Source of the DNA: Vitrella brassicaformis
Taxonomy: Eukaryota; Sar; Vitrellaceae
Direction of reading: 5' to 3'
Length of the DNA: 61,898 nt
Assembly: GCA_001179505.1 (NCBI GenBank)
Contig: CDMY01000954.1
Coordinates: 171,707 to 233,604 of the forward strand
Under the pieces are notes generated by a model. The model was not told the origin of the DNA. It ran no database searches and saw only the letters and a list, made by a program, of their open reading frames with translations. Positions 23,491-35,300 of the stretch are shown here, in pieces. How positions within the stretch are numbered: position 1 is the first letter of the stretch; each line of letters opens with the position of its first letter. Position numbers and translations under genes: made by a program.

Positions 23491-26400
23491 TTACTCCTCG
23501 CCGAACAACAGCTGACTTCTCTTCACATGACTGAGAAATAGACAGGGCAAGCGTTAAAGGAATTCTTGTGTCTTTGCGTGAAGACACTCACACGATGAGG
23601 ATGGCGGGATCAGGGGAGTAGCTCTTGCCCTCGAGGCCAAGATGGACGCCAGCAAACATGTGACAACCACTGCATACGACCGACAGAGACAGCACTATCC
23701 ATATGCAGCAGGGCAGCATGTCGCTTTGTGCTGTTCTCTTACAGGAGTGCGCTTCGAATGTTTCTGTCCCTGTCATCGACATCTTTCGCCAGCGTCTGGA
23801 AAGACTTCATTAACGACCAACTCGTAGCACCTGCACCATACGCATGTGTCATTCTCAAGATATGCAGAAAAGACGGTCGATTTGCCCACAACAGCATAAC
23901 ACCCACCTTGAGTGACGTGCTCGATGGTCATCTCACAGTTCTCTCCCAGAGGGTTGTTGTTGAAGATCACCTGCAAACCACACCTGGGCAACTCGCCCGT
24001 CACGTTGCCGCGGTCGTCCATGCACCTATACGCAGAGAGACACAACGACAGGCGTGATGTAGCGATGCATCATTTCCACTCCTTATCCGTACAGTTTGTG
24101 GTTGCCACACGAAGAAGATATCGGCAGTTGGACGAGGTCCAGCTTGCGAGACAGGAAGAGGTTCCTCTTGGTGTGTGAGTAAGTCACGGGCTTCTCTCTG
24201 CTCTCATCGAGAGCAGGCAGGGCGGCAAGATGGTATGTAAGGGCATTCTCGTCTGAGTAGTGCTGTGTGTGTCTGCTGATGGCGCCACTCGTGTTGGAGA
24301 AGGGGCAGGGGCCGCAGTCAAACACCATACTGACGGTGCACGATGGGTCCACACCATAAAGCCACTGCATCAGGTCGGCATGTGTTATCACGCGGAAACC
24401 TGTGCATGTGTCGTCGCGTCAGCAGGACAAGGTCGCCCTTCTTGTCAGTGACTTACCAACACCTGCCGGCACATCGATCGTCTTTTTGCTTGCAGGTGTT
24501 GCCCTCCTGGGCTCCTCGCTCCGCAGCACTGCGCTTCGGTGTTGCCGCACCTCTTCATCGAAGTCCGAGGGGCAGAAGACGCCCTGCCGCTCCTTGTTCT
24601 TGCCCACAGGCAGCAGAGAACCGTGACCAGCGAATATCACCGCCAGATTCTCGCCCGGCCTGACTTCATTTCGCATTCTCTCCAGCTCGTGCATGATGTT
24701 GTGTCGCGTCGGCTGTCTGCTCTCATCTCCGTCTCCCTCCATCAGCAGCGTTATGTCCTCCAGGCGCCAGCCGACGGTGAATACCAGGTAGGACTTCCAG
24801 TTCTGCACGTCGTGGGACGTGCCCCGCAAGAAGCCGCGAGACTTGTTATATGAGCAGCCGACGATGAGGGCCTTGCCTCGCCGCTGGAGCGGGGCGATGG
24901 CGTATCGTCTCTCCTGGAACTCCTGAACGAAGTGGCCCAGTTGGGGGACGTACTTGAGGCCGTGCCGTCCGGTGCCGAACGGGACGTAGGATGGAAGCGA
25001 TGTAATGTTCTTCTCGAGCTTTAACTCTTGCTTTTCGAGGAAACGACTGTTGTACTCCTGTGCTTGAATCTGCGTGAGAAAGAAAAGAACGGGACATGTG
25101 GCGTAAGGGAAAGGGCACGATCACTCACTCACCAGTATGTCTTGTTTCTCTTGCAGGTCCTCGACTTTGATTTGCAGCTTCTTGAGCTTGTCCTCGTACT
25201 TGTCCTGCACGGCCTTTCTCTTGTCCGTCGCGGCCTTCCCCATCGTGGCCATCTCCTGCCCCACTTGCCGCCAGTAGGCACCCATGTCGTCCTCACCGAT
25301 CCCTGATGACCCCACTGTGCTGGGCAACTTGTGTTCGGCCTTGAGGCGAGCAACTGTTTCGAACAGGTAAGTGAAATCTGCCTTCAGTAGCTCGAAAGGC
25401 GTCTGTTGATGGGAGACACGTGTACTTGAATGAAGATAGGTGCAGACAATGATTTGTGGCCTTACGATTTCTGGGTGCTGCATCTGCTGCCGCGATTGTG
25501 CCGTTTGTTTGATCTTCTCCAGTTCTGCCTTCCTTCTCTTGACATCCGTCCACATTTGGTCCTCCATTATCTCCAGAGTCGACCTGAGTGTCTTGGACGA
25601 TGCTGAAAGCGCCACAACCTTCTCAACCGCACTCACCTGACCGACACATGGAATGAGCAAACGCCCTGTCTGTATGGCCCCATGCATTCTTCTTCTTTCC
25701 TCACCGCTTCCTCAATGCTTTTGGTCTCTTCCCTCACTTGATCCCTCTTGCTGATCGCCTCATCGATGCGGGAGCGGGTGTTGCGCACGAATTCAGCCTG
25801 GAACGGAAAGACAGCCAGGAACACATGTTCGTGAGCCTGCTTCAGCTGCATGTATCTCACCGCCATGTCGTTTCGTATGTCGCATTCGATCATTTCTATC
25901 TGTCTGCGTTTGTCCTCTATGGCAGCCTCGATGGCCTGACGCTCCTCGTTGACCTTCTTGATGGCGCTCTCAGTGGAACCCACCTCCGTTTCGAGAGTCG
26001 ACTGCAGCTGCCTGCAGCGTACACAACAAGCAAGTTAAGTGGTCTGATTTCGTTGACTGGCTCATGACATCCATAGTGTGTGTACCGTTCGTCAGATTGT
26101 TCGTTTTCCAGTCGTTGCTGTCTCTGCTTGAGCTCCTCCATGTCCTTCTCAAGCGATGCATGCTGGGCCTGCAGCAGACGCTGCTTCTCCTCCTAATGCG
26201 TTCACACATACATACGTCAACAACGACAATGAAGCTGTGTCACGTCTCTTCCTCCTCACCAGGTTTCGTTGTGCTTGTTGAATGCTGGCTTGGATCTTGC
26301 GGTGCTCGGCCTCCTTCTCGGCGGCAACCCGCTGTGTCCGCGATAGCTCGTCATCCAACGCCCACTAGACAGACACCCACACAGATGAGTATGTAGAATT

Positions 26401-29400
26401 TGCAGGCAGAAAAAAGCAACTGCTTAACCTTGTCTCGTTTCCGTTTGGTCATGTGGATTTCCTTCTGGTGCAGGGTCGACACCAGGTCCTTGTACGACTG
26501 TGATGGGCTGCGATTGGCAAGCGCTTGACGCTCCTGCGAGGGACAAGCCACGCACACATGTTTGACTCCTTTCTTGTGTTCTCTCGCACGTTGACCTTTT
26601 CAAGTGCTTGCTCCAGGCTTTTCTTTGACGTCTCCAGCTCGTTGCGGCGGGAGATTCTTGCCTTCAGCTTTTGTCCGAGTGATGCCTTGAGCTCCTCGGC
26701 CGCGTCGCGTTCAGTCTCAAGACTTTTCAACTTGCCTCGCAACGACTGAAGAACCAAATATACGGATGGCACCCGTCCGCTGACAATTCCCAGATGCAAA
26801 TAACCATTTGCCCACCTGCTGTTCTCCCTCTGCATTCTGCAGCTGTCTTTTGAGGTCTTCCAGGTCGCGATCCCTTGACTGCACTTCGCGACGACTCATA
26901 TCAAGACTCCTGTAGGTGAGAACACCCCAAACGGAAATGAGACGCACGAGGGGTAAACACACTTCCATTTTCGTGTAAGTGTCGACTCACATCTCCAGTT
27001 CACGCCGTCGAGTTGAGAGAGCACCAACTGTCTGCGAAGGCGAGGCATGCTTTCATTCATTCAACCATCCATGCGGGGTGTTCAAATGCTTTGTTGGCTG
27101 TACCGTGACCCTCTGCTGTTCTCCTTCATCGATCTGGCGCTTCAACCGCTCAATCTACAAAGGCATGGTGACACGAACAGGCACTTAGAACATCGCGTGT
27201 GTCACAGCATGCTTCACCTCTTGTTCCTTCTCCCTCATCTTGTCTTCCACAGACAAGATCTCGGTATTCAAATCCTGATGAGTCAGAACACATGACGAAC
27301 AAGACCTGACAAATGAGGCAGTGCTCCTGACTGACCTCGACTTGCACCACAGCAGCCTGGTTCTGCTGTCTGAGGGCTTCAATGTCGGCCGTGCGAGCCT
27401 GCATGCACACCACAAATTCCGTCGGCAGGAATCGATGCCAGCACTTCTTCGGTTTCTGTCACCTGAAGGCGCTTGCGACTTTGGTCCAGGTCGCGTCTCG
27501 CGGCATCCCTCTGCTCACGCATTGAGCGGACCTCCTTCTCGTACTTTTCGATCTGTCGCCTCTGTTTCGTCAGCGCCTCCTCCGCCCGCTGCATCCACCA
27601 ACCAGCCACATGATACACTGACCCCATCTGTCCTCTCTGGGATGCTCGGCTCACCCTGACTGCTTCGGCCTTGTTTCTGACCATCTCCTCCATCTCCTTC
27701 CTGCGCTTGTCATTGTCGGCAAGGCGGCCCTGCAGCGACTGGATCTCGCTGCTGAGAGACTGCCTCTCCTCTTCTATCTTGGTGAGCTGCTGCTGCATGC
27801 TCTGCTGATAGGACACCGACTGGTCGAGGTCCTTCATCACGGCTGACAGCTCTGCAGGTAAGGGAGAGAGAACACAGAGAGAGACATGGCTTTGACCGGT
27901 TTCGGACGACACAGGTCTTCGGGTGTGTAAGTGTGCGGTCTGGTACCTTCTTTCCTCTTTGCAATTTGCGCGTCGACATGTTTGCGTCTGTCCATGTAGG
28001 TGTCCAGCTCCTCGCGGCGGAGACGTGCGCTGCTCTCAAGAGACACCAGCGTGTTGACGTCATCCTAAAAAACAAACACGGGACATCGATCTCGGCACAC
28101 TAGTTGTCGATAGATGCTGGTTACCTGCAGTTCCTTCTGCACACTCTCTGCTTCCCTCTCGAGTGCGTTCAGCTCATGCTGCAGGGCCTCCTTCTTGGCC
28201 CCGCTGTCCGCCAACTTGCCATCGTATTCACTAAAGGAAAGAACATGGATGCAGAGAGATGCCCTGTGTCGGCGCCAGCTTCTCACCGGTCCACATTTGC
28301 GCGGATATCCCTGAGGTGTTCGTATTCCCTCGCGATGTCCTCACCCAGCTTCTTAAGCTGCGACAACAAGTCGGTGCTTTATGGGCACAGAAAGCTCAGC
28401 GCCTTTTCCACGTGCCTTTTCGAGCCGTTCCTTCTGTCTGGCGATGTCTTCAGGGCTGTTCAGCAGGTCGGGACGCGCCGTGAGCATGTTTCGCGTGGCC
28501 GTTTCGAGCCTCGCTGACTCGCCGCGCAAACGATTGACCTCGCTCCTGGCGGCCTCCAGGCGCTGCAGGCAGGAACATTGATGCAGAAGAGTAAGTGTCC
28601 GACAGCCTGCATGCACACGATTGTGCGGACCTGTTTGCGATCCACACGTCTCTGGAAAAATGCCTGGACACGAGACCTGCATAATGGACGCACAAGGCGC
28701 CTTGGACACGGGATCGGTAAATGGCAAGTGTTGACTTCACTTCATGTCTTCGACGCGGATGTCCTTTGCGATGCTGGCAAGGCTGTCATCCATGCTACGA
28801 TCTGATCACTCATATGCACACAGCCATACTGCTGCCATTTTGTTGGTGTGTCCGCTTGCTTTCTCTTGTGTGCGCACCTCCTGCAGGCACCTCTGCCTTG
28901 ACCCACCGCCCGCTGTCCCTCTGTTTGTCCGGCCGCTGCAGATACTCCTTCCAGCTCCTCAAGTTGGACTGGGCAGCGTCGTTGGCCGCTGACTCCCTCT
29001 CGTACTCACGTTGACGTGTCTCGCGCTCCCTGCCACACCCATGCATACAGACGACCGTAGGCAAGGATCTTGTGTGCCTTAGTGTCTCACCTTTCTGCTT
29101 CCTCAACGGCTGTCTTTTGGTTATGCAGCTCTTCCTTAAGCGCTGCCACCTTCCTGCGAATGGCCTTCCTCTGAGAAAAGAAGAAGAACGCAAAGCACTC
29201 AATCCGTGTATTTTCGGAGCCTTCAGAGGCCTTTCACCTCCTCAACTATCTTCTTGTGCTCTTCGCTCCCTCGCTCAACTGCGAAAGGACACGAGACGCT
29301 TGGCGAAGTGCCATATGAAAGTTCATTCTATGCGCTAACTGTAAGGCACTCTTGGAGACTTGACGTCGGGCGGCCCCTCGCCATAAGCACGCTCAACCTG

Positions 29401-29991
29401 CACGAGGCTTTCCCGCAGTTTCTGCAGCCTCTCGGCCCCACTGTCCGCCAGGGGGTTGTGACGAGCGGGCGGCACGGGGATTGGCATCGCGGGAGAGGCG
29501 AACTGAAGACACAGCCGTATGCGGGGCTTCTGCAGGACAACAGACAGACGCAAGGAAATCACTGTGGTCTCGGTTGCCAGTATCGCATCGGTTGCCCACC
29601 CTGTCGTCATATGGGAGCGTGGCTGAAAGGGAAAAGGATAGGCAGGGAATGCGATACGCTGCCGTATTGTGTTCGCCCGTGTAGGCTGCATACTGTGTCT
29701 GGCCAGTGCCACATCCGTGGTGTGGATGTTGATCCACTCGTTGAACTCATTCCCTCGCCGCAGCAGGATCTCCACGTTCATGAGCCGCTGATAGTTGACG
29801 CCCGCCACCATGACGTTGAGCATAAGGGACGGCAGAGTGTCGTCATCTTCGGGGAAGGGCAGCAGGAGGCCGCGGACGAACAGGGGGACGGGAGCGTGTT
29901 GGCGGCCAAAGGTCACGCTGATGGTGGCATTTGTGGTCGGGAAGCCGCTGGTGTCCAACACGGACAAATACATGCGGTTGGCGGCCGCCAT
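23491..29991 (-). CDS. Coiled-coil protein with C-terminal metacaspase-like caspase domain
   Basis: Thirty-one exons from 29991-29391 down to 23530-23491 close in frame to 4449 nt, about 1482 residues. Residues 1-200 are beta-rich, perhaps C2-like (MAAANRMYLSVLDTSG). Residues ~200-1040 are almost continuous heptad-type coiled coil (QQQLTKIEEERQSLSSEIQS and similar), SMC/myosin-like in look, encoded by many small phase-0 exons. Residues ~1134-1460 resemble a p20/p10 caspase fold: KALIVGCSYN, GTSHDVQNW, PTRHNI, then VIFAGHGS with the catalytic-type His at ~1217. VSMVFDCGPCPF at ~1295-1306 stands where metacaspases have D.CHSG, and HVTQGATSWSLMKSF matches the p10 GAFT region. The Cys position is not canonical, so activity is doubtful. 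Intron 7 (28415-28358) needs a GC donor. I infer a cytosolic scaffold or filament-forming protein; the substrate is unknown. The first exon-intron border is the least certain. Confidence 0.78.
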
Positions 29992-30147
29992 TTTCGCAAT
30001 CGAACAACGGGCTCGGGGGAGAGAGAAACGTGCCAGTGCATGCAGTGGCCCCCAGTTACCCCCAGTCTTCCGTCTCGGAGCTCCGTCTTGCGCGTTTGTC
30101 CGGAGATGACAGGTGAGCAGAAGATGCTATGTGCGTGCGTGTGTCAG

Positions 30148-31423
30148 GTTGGTCGGAGCAGCGGCACTCTGGAACCTACACAGGCGTGTGTGCGGGTGTG
30201 AATGAAGGCCGCTGTGTCGCTCCTCTGAGTTATTCTGGCCTCTGTGGCATCATCCAGCGACTCACTGACTACTCGCCTGAGGACAAGAAGGCCTTCGCCG
30301 GCCGATGTGTGGTTCGTTGGCCGACAGCCATTGAGTGCACACGCGACCTTTCGGGATGCCCCGAGGGTCAGTCTGACACACGGACACACATGGATCCATG
30401 AATGTCTGTCTGTGTGTGTGTATGTGTGTGTCATAGGTTGGGTCGATGTGTCTGGCGGCCGCGGCCACCTCTGCCGCGCCCCGCTTACGTACAGCGGACG
30501 GTGCGGACGGCTGCACACATTCGGTAAGGCAGCAGTAAAGAGAGACACGATGCTCACACCTACATGCGCATCAAGGTGCGTGCATCGCATCCACACAGGC
30601 AGACGAGCGCACCAAACCACCCACACCCACCCGAGCAGCACATTGCTCTGTCTGCCTGCCTGCCTGTGTGTGTGTTGGTGCATGTGTGTGGTCGTTCAGC
30701 AATGGTTTTTCCGTCCGTGTCGATGGCTTTGAAGGAGGGCCAGTGGGATGGCATCGGTGTGCTGCTGTTTTTGCAATGCAATACGTGTGGGGGGTGGGTG
30801 CATACAAGCAGAGATACACACGATACACACCCTGTGTATCGTCAGCACATCGCTAGCTGTGGTTTTTCCCCCACTCACTCACTCACCCACTTAGTTGTCG
30901 TCTCGTGAACTGTCTACCTGCATATGTATCGATACTTGGCGAGAGGGGAGGTCTGCCTGTATGGGAGAGAGAAGCTCTGCCTGCATCCATCCAATGACAC
31001 AGAGGGAGAGATGACACAGATGCTAATATGTGCGTGCGTGTGTCAGGCTGGACGGAGCAGCGGCACTCTGGCGCCTACACAGGCGTGTGTAATGCACCGA
31101 AAAGCTACACGGGGCCGTGTGCGCGCAGCGTCTACCTGGGCAACGCCACTTACACGCCAGCCATGCGCAAGGCCTTCGCAGAGACCTGCCAAGGTCGGCC
31201 AGCAAACGGCGTGCGTCGTGTGTGTTTCTTTCCTTCACTGTGTGTGTGTGTGCGCTGATCAGTTGAGTATCCGTGCGTCGACGAGGTGTGTGTGTTCAGG
31301 CCGGGTGGCCCGATTCGCGTGCCTGCGCCACTCATGTACGCCGCCAAGCTGTCAGACATGGTGGCCGACCACCTGCGAGAGCAGTTCAACCCACGCCTCC
31401 AGAGCTTTCTGTTCTTCCTCTAA
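30148..31423 (+). pseudogene. Rearranged partial copy of the CPW-WPC gene
   Basis: Exon-like blocks on the plus strand: 30148-30366, 30437-30523, 31047-31193 and 31263-31423. The first block begins like exon 6 of the minus-strand gene (GWSEQRHSGTYTGVC) but runs straight into exon 2 sequence (GRCVAPLSYSGLCG). The second equals exon 3, the third exon 6, the fourth a longer version of exon 7 ending QSFLFFL before TAA. Exons 1, 4 and 5 are missing; 30524-31046 holds unrelated repeat-rich DNA. No signal peptide or start codon is evident, so I call it a fragment, though it keeps open frames and splice borders and could still be transcribed. Its last exon may preserve the original C-terminus lost from the full-length gene. 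Confidence 0.7.
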
Positions 31424-31880
31424 GCCAACACACCCAACTGGCTCCACAAATGACGACACCCACACCCGCACAAACAGGTCGATGACCAGTCAGGCAATCC
31501 GACAAATTGAATGCACACAATGAATGCCTCAACACATGATGGCGTGTCTGTCTGTGTTATCCATTGATCAGAAGCGCCGCCCGCCGTGTCAGCGGGCCAG
31601 CCAAAGAGGCCTCCCTCTGTCGATTTGCCCGACGGCCCCATCAACCGCACCATGACGGCACAGCACAGCGGCACGATGGGCAACTTCCTCCTCAGTGCGC
31701 TCATGGGCAAGTGACAGTGACGCAGTCAGACAGTTCTGTCCGTGAAGAGACATGACGCGCAATGGGTGACTGCGGTGCGTGTGAGAGAGACACAATGGTT
31801 GAGGGACAATGTGTAATTAACTCAAACACCGTCTGGGTAAGTTAGACTGACCAACTCACCCCACCGGCACACAGCAAGGT
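31000..31880 (+). repeat. Inverted repeat arm B
   Basis: This segment matches 15617-16352 in inverted orientation, including intergenic sequence beyond the coding part. A second, separate match joins about 30190-30530 to the complement of about 16970-17290. Together they show that the CPW-WPC locus was duplicated in inverted orientation and then broken. Confidence 0.8.
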
Positions 31881-32557
31881 GACGATGACAGATTGCGTAC
31901 TGCTGATGTAGATGTGTCCGTCAGTCCATCAATTCGTTCATCGAAGCATCGTGACTCAATGAGTGTACGACTGAATTGAGCTCTGAATCCCGTCGTGGCA
32001 AAAAAGTCGGCATTTGTCCGTCCATAACGAGCATCGATCAATCACCACATGACCCCGCAGAGTGCAATGTGCCACCTGTTTGTCTCCGGCCCTGAGAGGC
32101 TCTGTGTTGACGGGTCTTCAACGGTCAACAGAGAGACACTCTGAGAGCTGCAAATACACAGGAAGCACAGGAGCAACCTTAGCGCGTGCAGAGCATCCAG
32201 AGCGACAAGACGTTCAAGGAAAAAAGCTTGTGTGTTGTTCAAACACAGCATTGAGATGCCGTCCAGACAGCAGGCAACAGATTCGTCGTCCCCAATCAAA
32301 CAGCTCTTGCTGCCAGTATAGGGGCGAATTCTCAGCGCATTCATCGATCCATTCATTCCCTATTCACCCGGCCAGACAGCCCCCGTCATGCAATTCCCCA
32401 CCCACACACAAACGGCACCCACCCACCCACCCACCCAAAACTCATTGCCATTCCCCGCCCCGTATGAATCATTGAAAAAAACACGCGCATGCATCAGCGC
32501 GACTGGATGCCTCCCTCCCTCTCCCTCTCCCTCTCCCTCTCCCGTTCCCTGCCTTAA
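31881..32557. other. Spacer downstream of the RING gene
   Basis: No gene seen. It contains CCCA repeats near 32415-32440 and a CTCCCT repeat at about 32513-32545, probably in the 3' UTR of the RING-H2 gene, whose stop is at 32558-32560. Confidence 0.4.
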
Positions 32558-34746
32558 TCACTCATGCCGTCCTCCGAAGAACACTTCGACGCTCATGGCC
32601 GGTCCGTCGTTGCCGCGCGGCGAGTCGTTGGCATGCCGGTTGGCGCCCCTCACCCTGCTCCTGCCTGCCACACTGGGCTCAACGAGCATGTCGGGCATGT
32701 CGGGCGATGGGCTGCGGGATCGCCTGGTGGTTCGGGGCGGAGTGGTGGGCACACCTGCTGCACGAGAGGGCCGAGCGGGCCGTGGTGGAGAGCGACGGGC
32801 GGATGGAAGGTCATCGCCCATCAAGACCTCCCATCCGTGCCGGCCCTGTACACAAACAGCCAGCACAAAAACAGGTGACATGAGACTGGCCGTCACCGTG
32901 AGAGTGAGTGTCATGGCTGCCCGCCCACCGTGAGAATGCCGCGCCTTCGCTGCCTCTCATTCTCCCTTCGCTGCTCCCTGGCCGCCCGCATCTCCCTGTC
33001 TCTCTCCCTCTCCCTCTCCCTCCTCCGCCCACCCAGCCGCAGCGCCAGCGGGATGCCTTCATCGCCGGCCGCCACGTCCACCGAGAACATCTCGTCACCT
33101 TCGGCAAGCCGTCGGCTGCCCACACGAGCAATGATCTCCTCTCGGAAGTCTCGCAGGCGCGACTCTCGGGCCTCACGCTCTCGGTCGCGGAGCTCCCTGG
33201 CGGTCTCGAAGGGTGGCGAAGGGAATGGCGACGATTGCGGCTGCTTGAGGAAGGGCGCCTAACAGAAGCACGGAGGATGGTGTCAGGGAAAGACATGGAT
33301 GAATGCCAACGTGTGAGTCGATGTGTCGTGTGCTTACAGCGGCATCCTGCAGGTTGAGGCGGCAGAGAGGGCAGGAATCGTGCTTCTCGAGCCACTCGTC
33401 GAGGCACCACACTGACAAGAGAGGCAGACAGACAGACAGATCGAGTGCTGTGAGGGGATGGCTCTGCTGCCCAGATGCTTACTGTGGTATTTGTGGCCGC
33501 ACGAGTCCACTCGCCTCAGCGGCTGCAGAACTTCAAACGGCTCGAAACAGATACTGCACGACTGCACACTCACAAACACCCCCACACACACACAGAGAGA
33601 GAGAGACCATTTATGACCGCGTGTGACCACAATCAACTGACGCCTTTCTCCCCGCCTCACCTGTTCATCGTGCTCCCAGTTGGCCAGATTACGCATCCCC
33701 GACCCCTTCATCGACTCCGCAGCCGCGTCCCCGCCGCCTCCCTCCTCCATCCCACCACCAGACGAGCTCGCCGCTGCCGCAGCAGCTGCCGGCACCGCTA
33801 CAGGGGCCGAGGCCGCAGCAGCAGCGGCTGACGAGGACGACGAGCTAGTGGCTGCTGGCTGTGGCTGGTCGCCCTGTTTGTTGTTGTTGTTGTTGTTGTT
33901 GGCGAATGAGGGTGGGACGAATGGCGCGAATTCGTCTGGTCTGTGGGCGGCGAGTAGCCGCTGTGCGACGCTCTCGCCGTGGATGACCACACTGGTCGAC
34001 TTGCGGATTGAACTGAACAACACAACAGAAACACACACCGCACCAAGGGATATCATCAGACACACCCTCTAGCCCGTTCCTTCCCTCTCCCTCACCTGAA
34101 ACTCATCTTGCCGTCGTTGCCTCTGTCTCTGTCCCTATCTCGGTCACGGCGCCTCCTCTCCCTCGGGTGGTCCCGCACCACCAGCCCCTCCGCCCCGTCA
34201 ACAAACATCGCATGGGCATCCCTCAGCCTCATCGACGGAAACGGCACGTTGCGAATGTCGACACGCCGACTGGCACGAGGCACGGAGAACGGCATCTCCT
34301 CGCTCGCCGCGGCGTTGCCTCCACTGCCTACTGCGTTGGTGGAGTTACCGCCGGCCGCAGCAGCAGCAGCAGCAGCAGCAGGAGCAGCAGCAGCAGCAGC
34401 CGCTGCTGGTGCGCCTGTGCGCACTGCGGACACCACACCTACGCCAGGGTGCTGCTCGATGGACGCCTCGATGCGCCTCCTTCGCGGCGGTGGCCCTACA
34501 GGACTCATAGGCGGCGTGTGCTCCAATGACTGCAGAAACGACACACAAGAGGAGGTAGGCCGCGTGTGAAGACGGATGGAGGGATGCACTGCTGAGGGTG
34601 TGCAAGTGACTCACCTGTGTGGGTGGTGATGCGAGTGGTGCAGGGGGATGTAGAGCAGCCTCGTTCTGCTGGGGAGGGTTGGAGGGAGCTTCTGAGCCTC
34701 CCAACAAGCCCATCCTCTGGAGAAGCCGACGGTCTGAACTCTGCAT
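32558..34746 (-). CDS. RING-H2 zinc-finger protein, probable E3 ubiquitin ligase
   Basis: Seven exons (34746-34615, 34529-34096, 34012-33661, 33561-33483, 33411-33338, 33258-32929, 32845-32558) close to 562 residues. The RING begins CSICFEPFEVLQPLRRVDSC, continues GHKYHMWC and ends CPLC, i.e. C-X2-C ... C-X-H-X3-H-X2-C ... C-X2-C, which fits RING-H2; it is split by the intron after exon 4. The N-terminal half is low complexity, with Ala runs coded by GCA/GCC repeats (34358-34412 and 33770-33830) and an Asn run coded by a TTG/AAC repeat (33877-33900). Downstream is an Arg/Glu-rich helix (REREREAR type) and a Pro/Arg tail. I infer ubiquitin transfer to an unknown substrate. A GTGAGG donor near 34875 and a CAG acceptor just before the start suggest a 5' UTR intron. 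Confidence 0.75.
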
Positions 34747-35300
34747 GTCTCTCTGAAGCCACAAAGAACGCAGCGACAGCGACAACCAGTGACTGACGGT
34801 GTCAGCGACACACAAGAGCACGAGCTGGTGTGGTCCTTCATGGGAATGTGGCGTGTGGGGATCTTCTCCTCCCTCACCTGTCAGTCCGATGGTCTCGAAA
34901 GGGTCTTGGGAGCTTTTCCAGCTACTCCAGTGCTGTTGTGGGTGCTCAGCGCCGCAGGCTGCCGGAGCTTCTCATCCAAGCGCTTTTTGCCTTTTTGCGA
35001 GCTTCAGCGCTCGGCCTACATCTGTTTTCATTTTTCTTGTGTGTTCTTGCTGGGGACAGGTTTGTGGCGTCAGTTCTGTGTCGTTTTCCCGCCCTTGTTT
35101 CCCCCCCTCCCGCCAACCCACCGGCCCCAACTCCCGCCTGGTTGGCGGAAGAGGCTGTCCCACGCGGCTCCAGGTACGTGCATTGGAGCACACACACCGT
35201 CCCCTCACCCTTTGCATGAGGCCCCCTCTTCCCTTGCCGTGTGCGATTGATTCGGCAGACAACCCAAGAGACAAACTGACCGGTCCGTCGAGCGTTGAAC
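34747..35300. promoter_or_regulatory. Divergent spacer between RING-H2 and alcohol dehydrogenase genes
   Basis: About 550 bp between two start codons facing away from each other. Minus-strand splice signals suggest a noncoding 5' exon of the RING gene near 34876-34990. No defined promoter motif was recognised. Confidence 0.4.

Noticed and set aside
33592-33606. Short GA-rich tracts as possible regulatory GAGA elements
   Set aside because: Such tracts occur in most introns and spacers here, so there is no reason to single any out.
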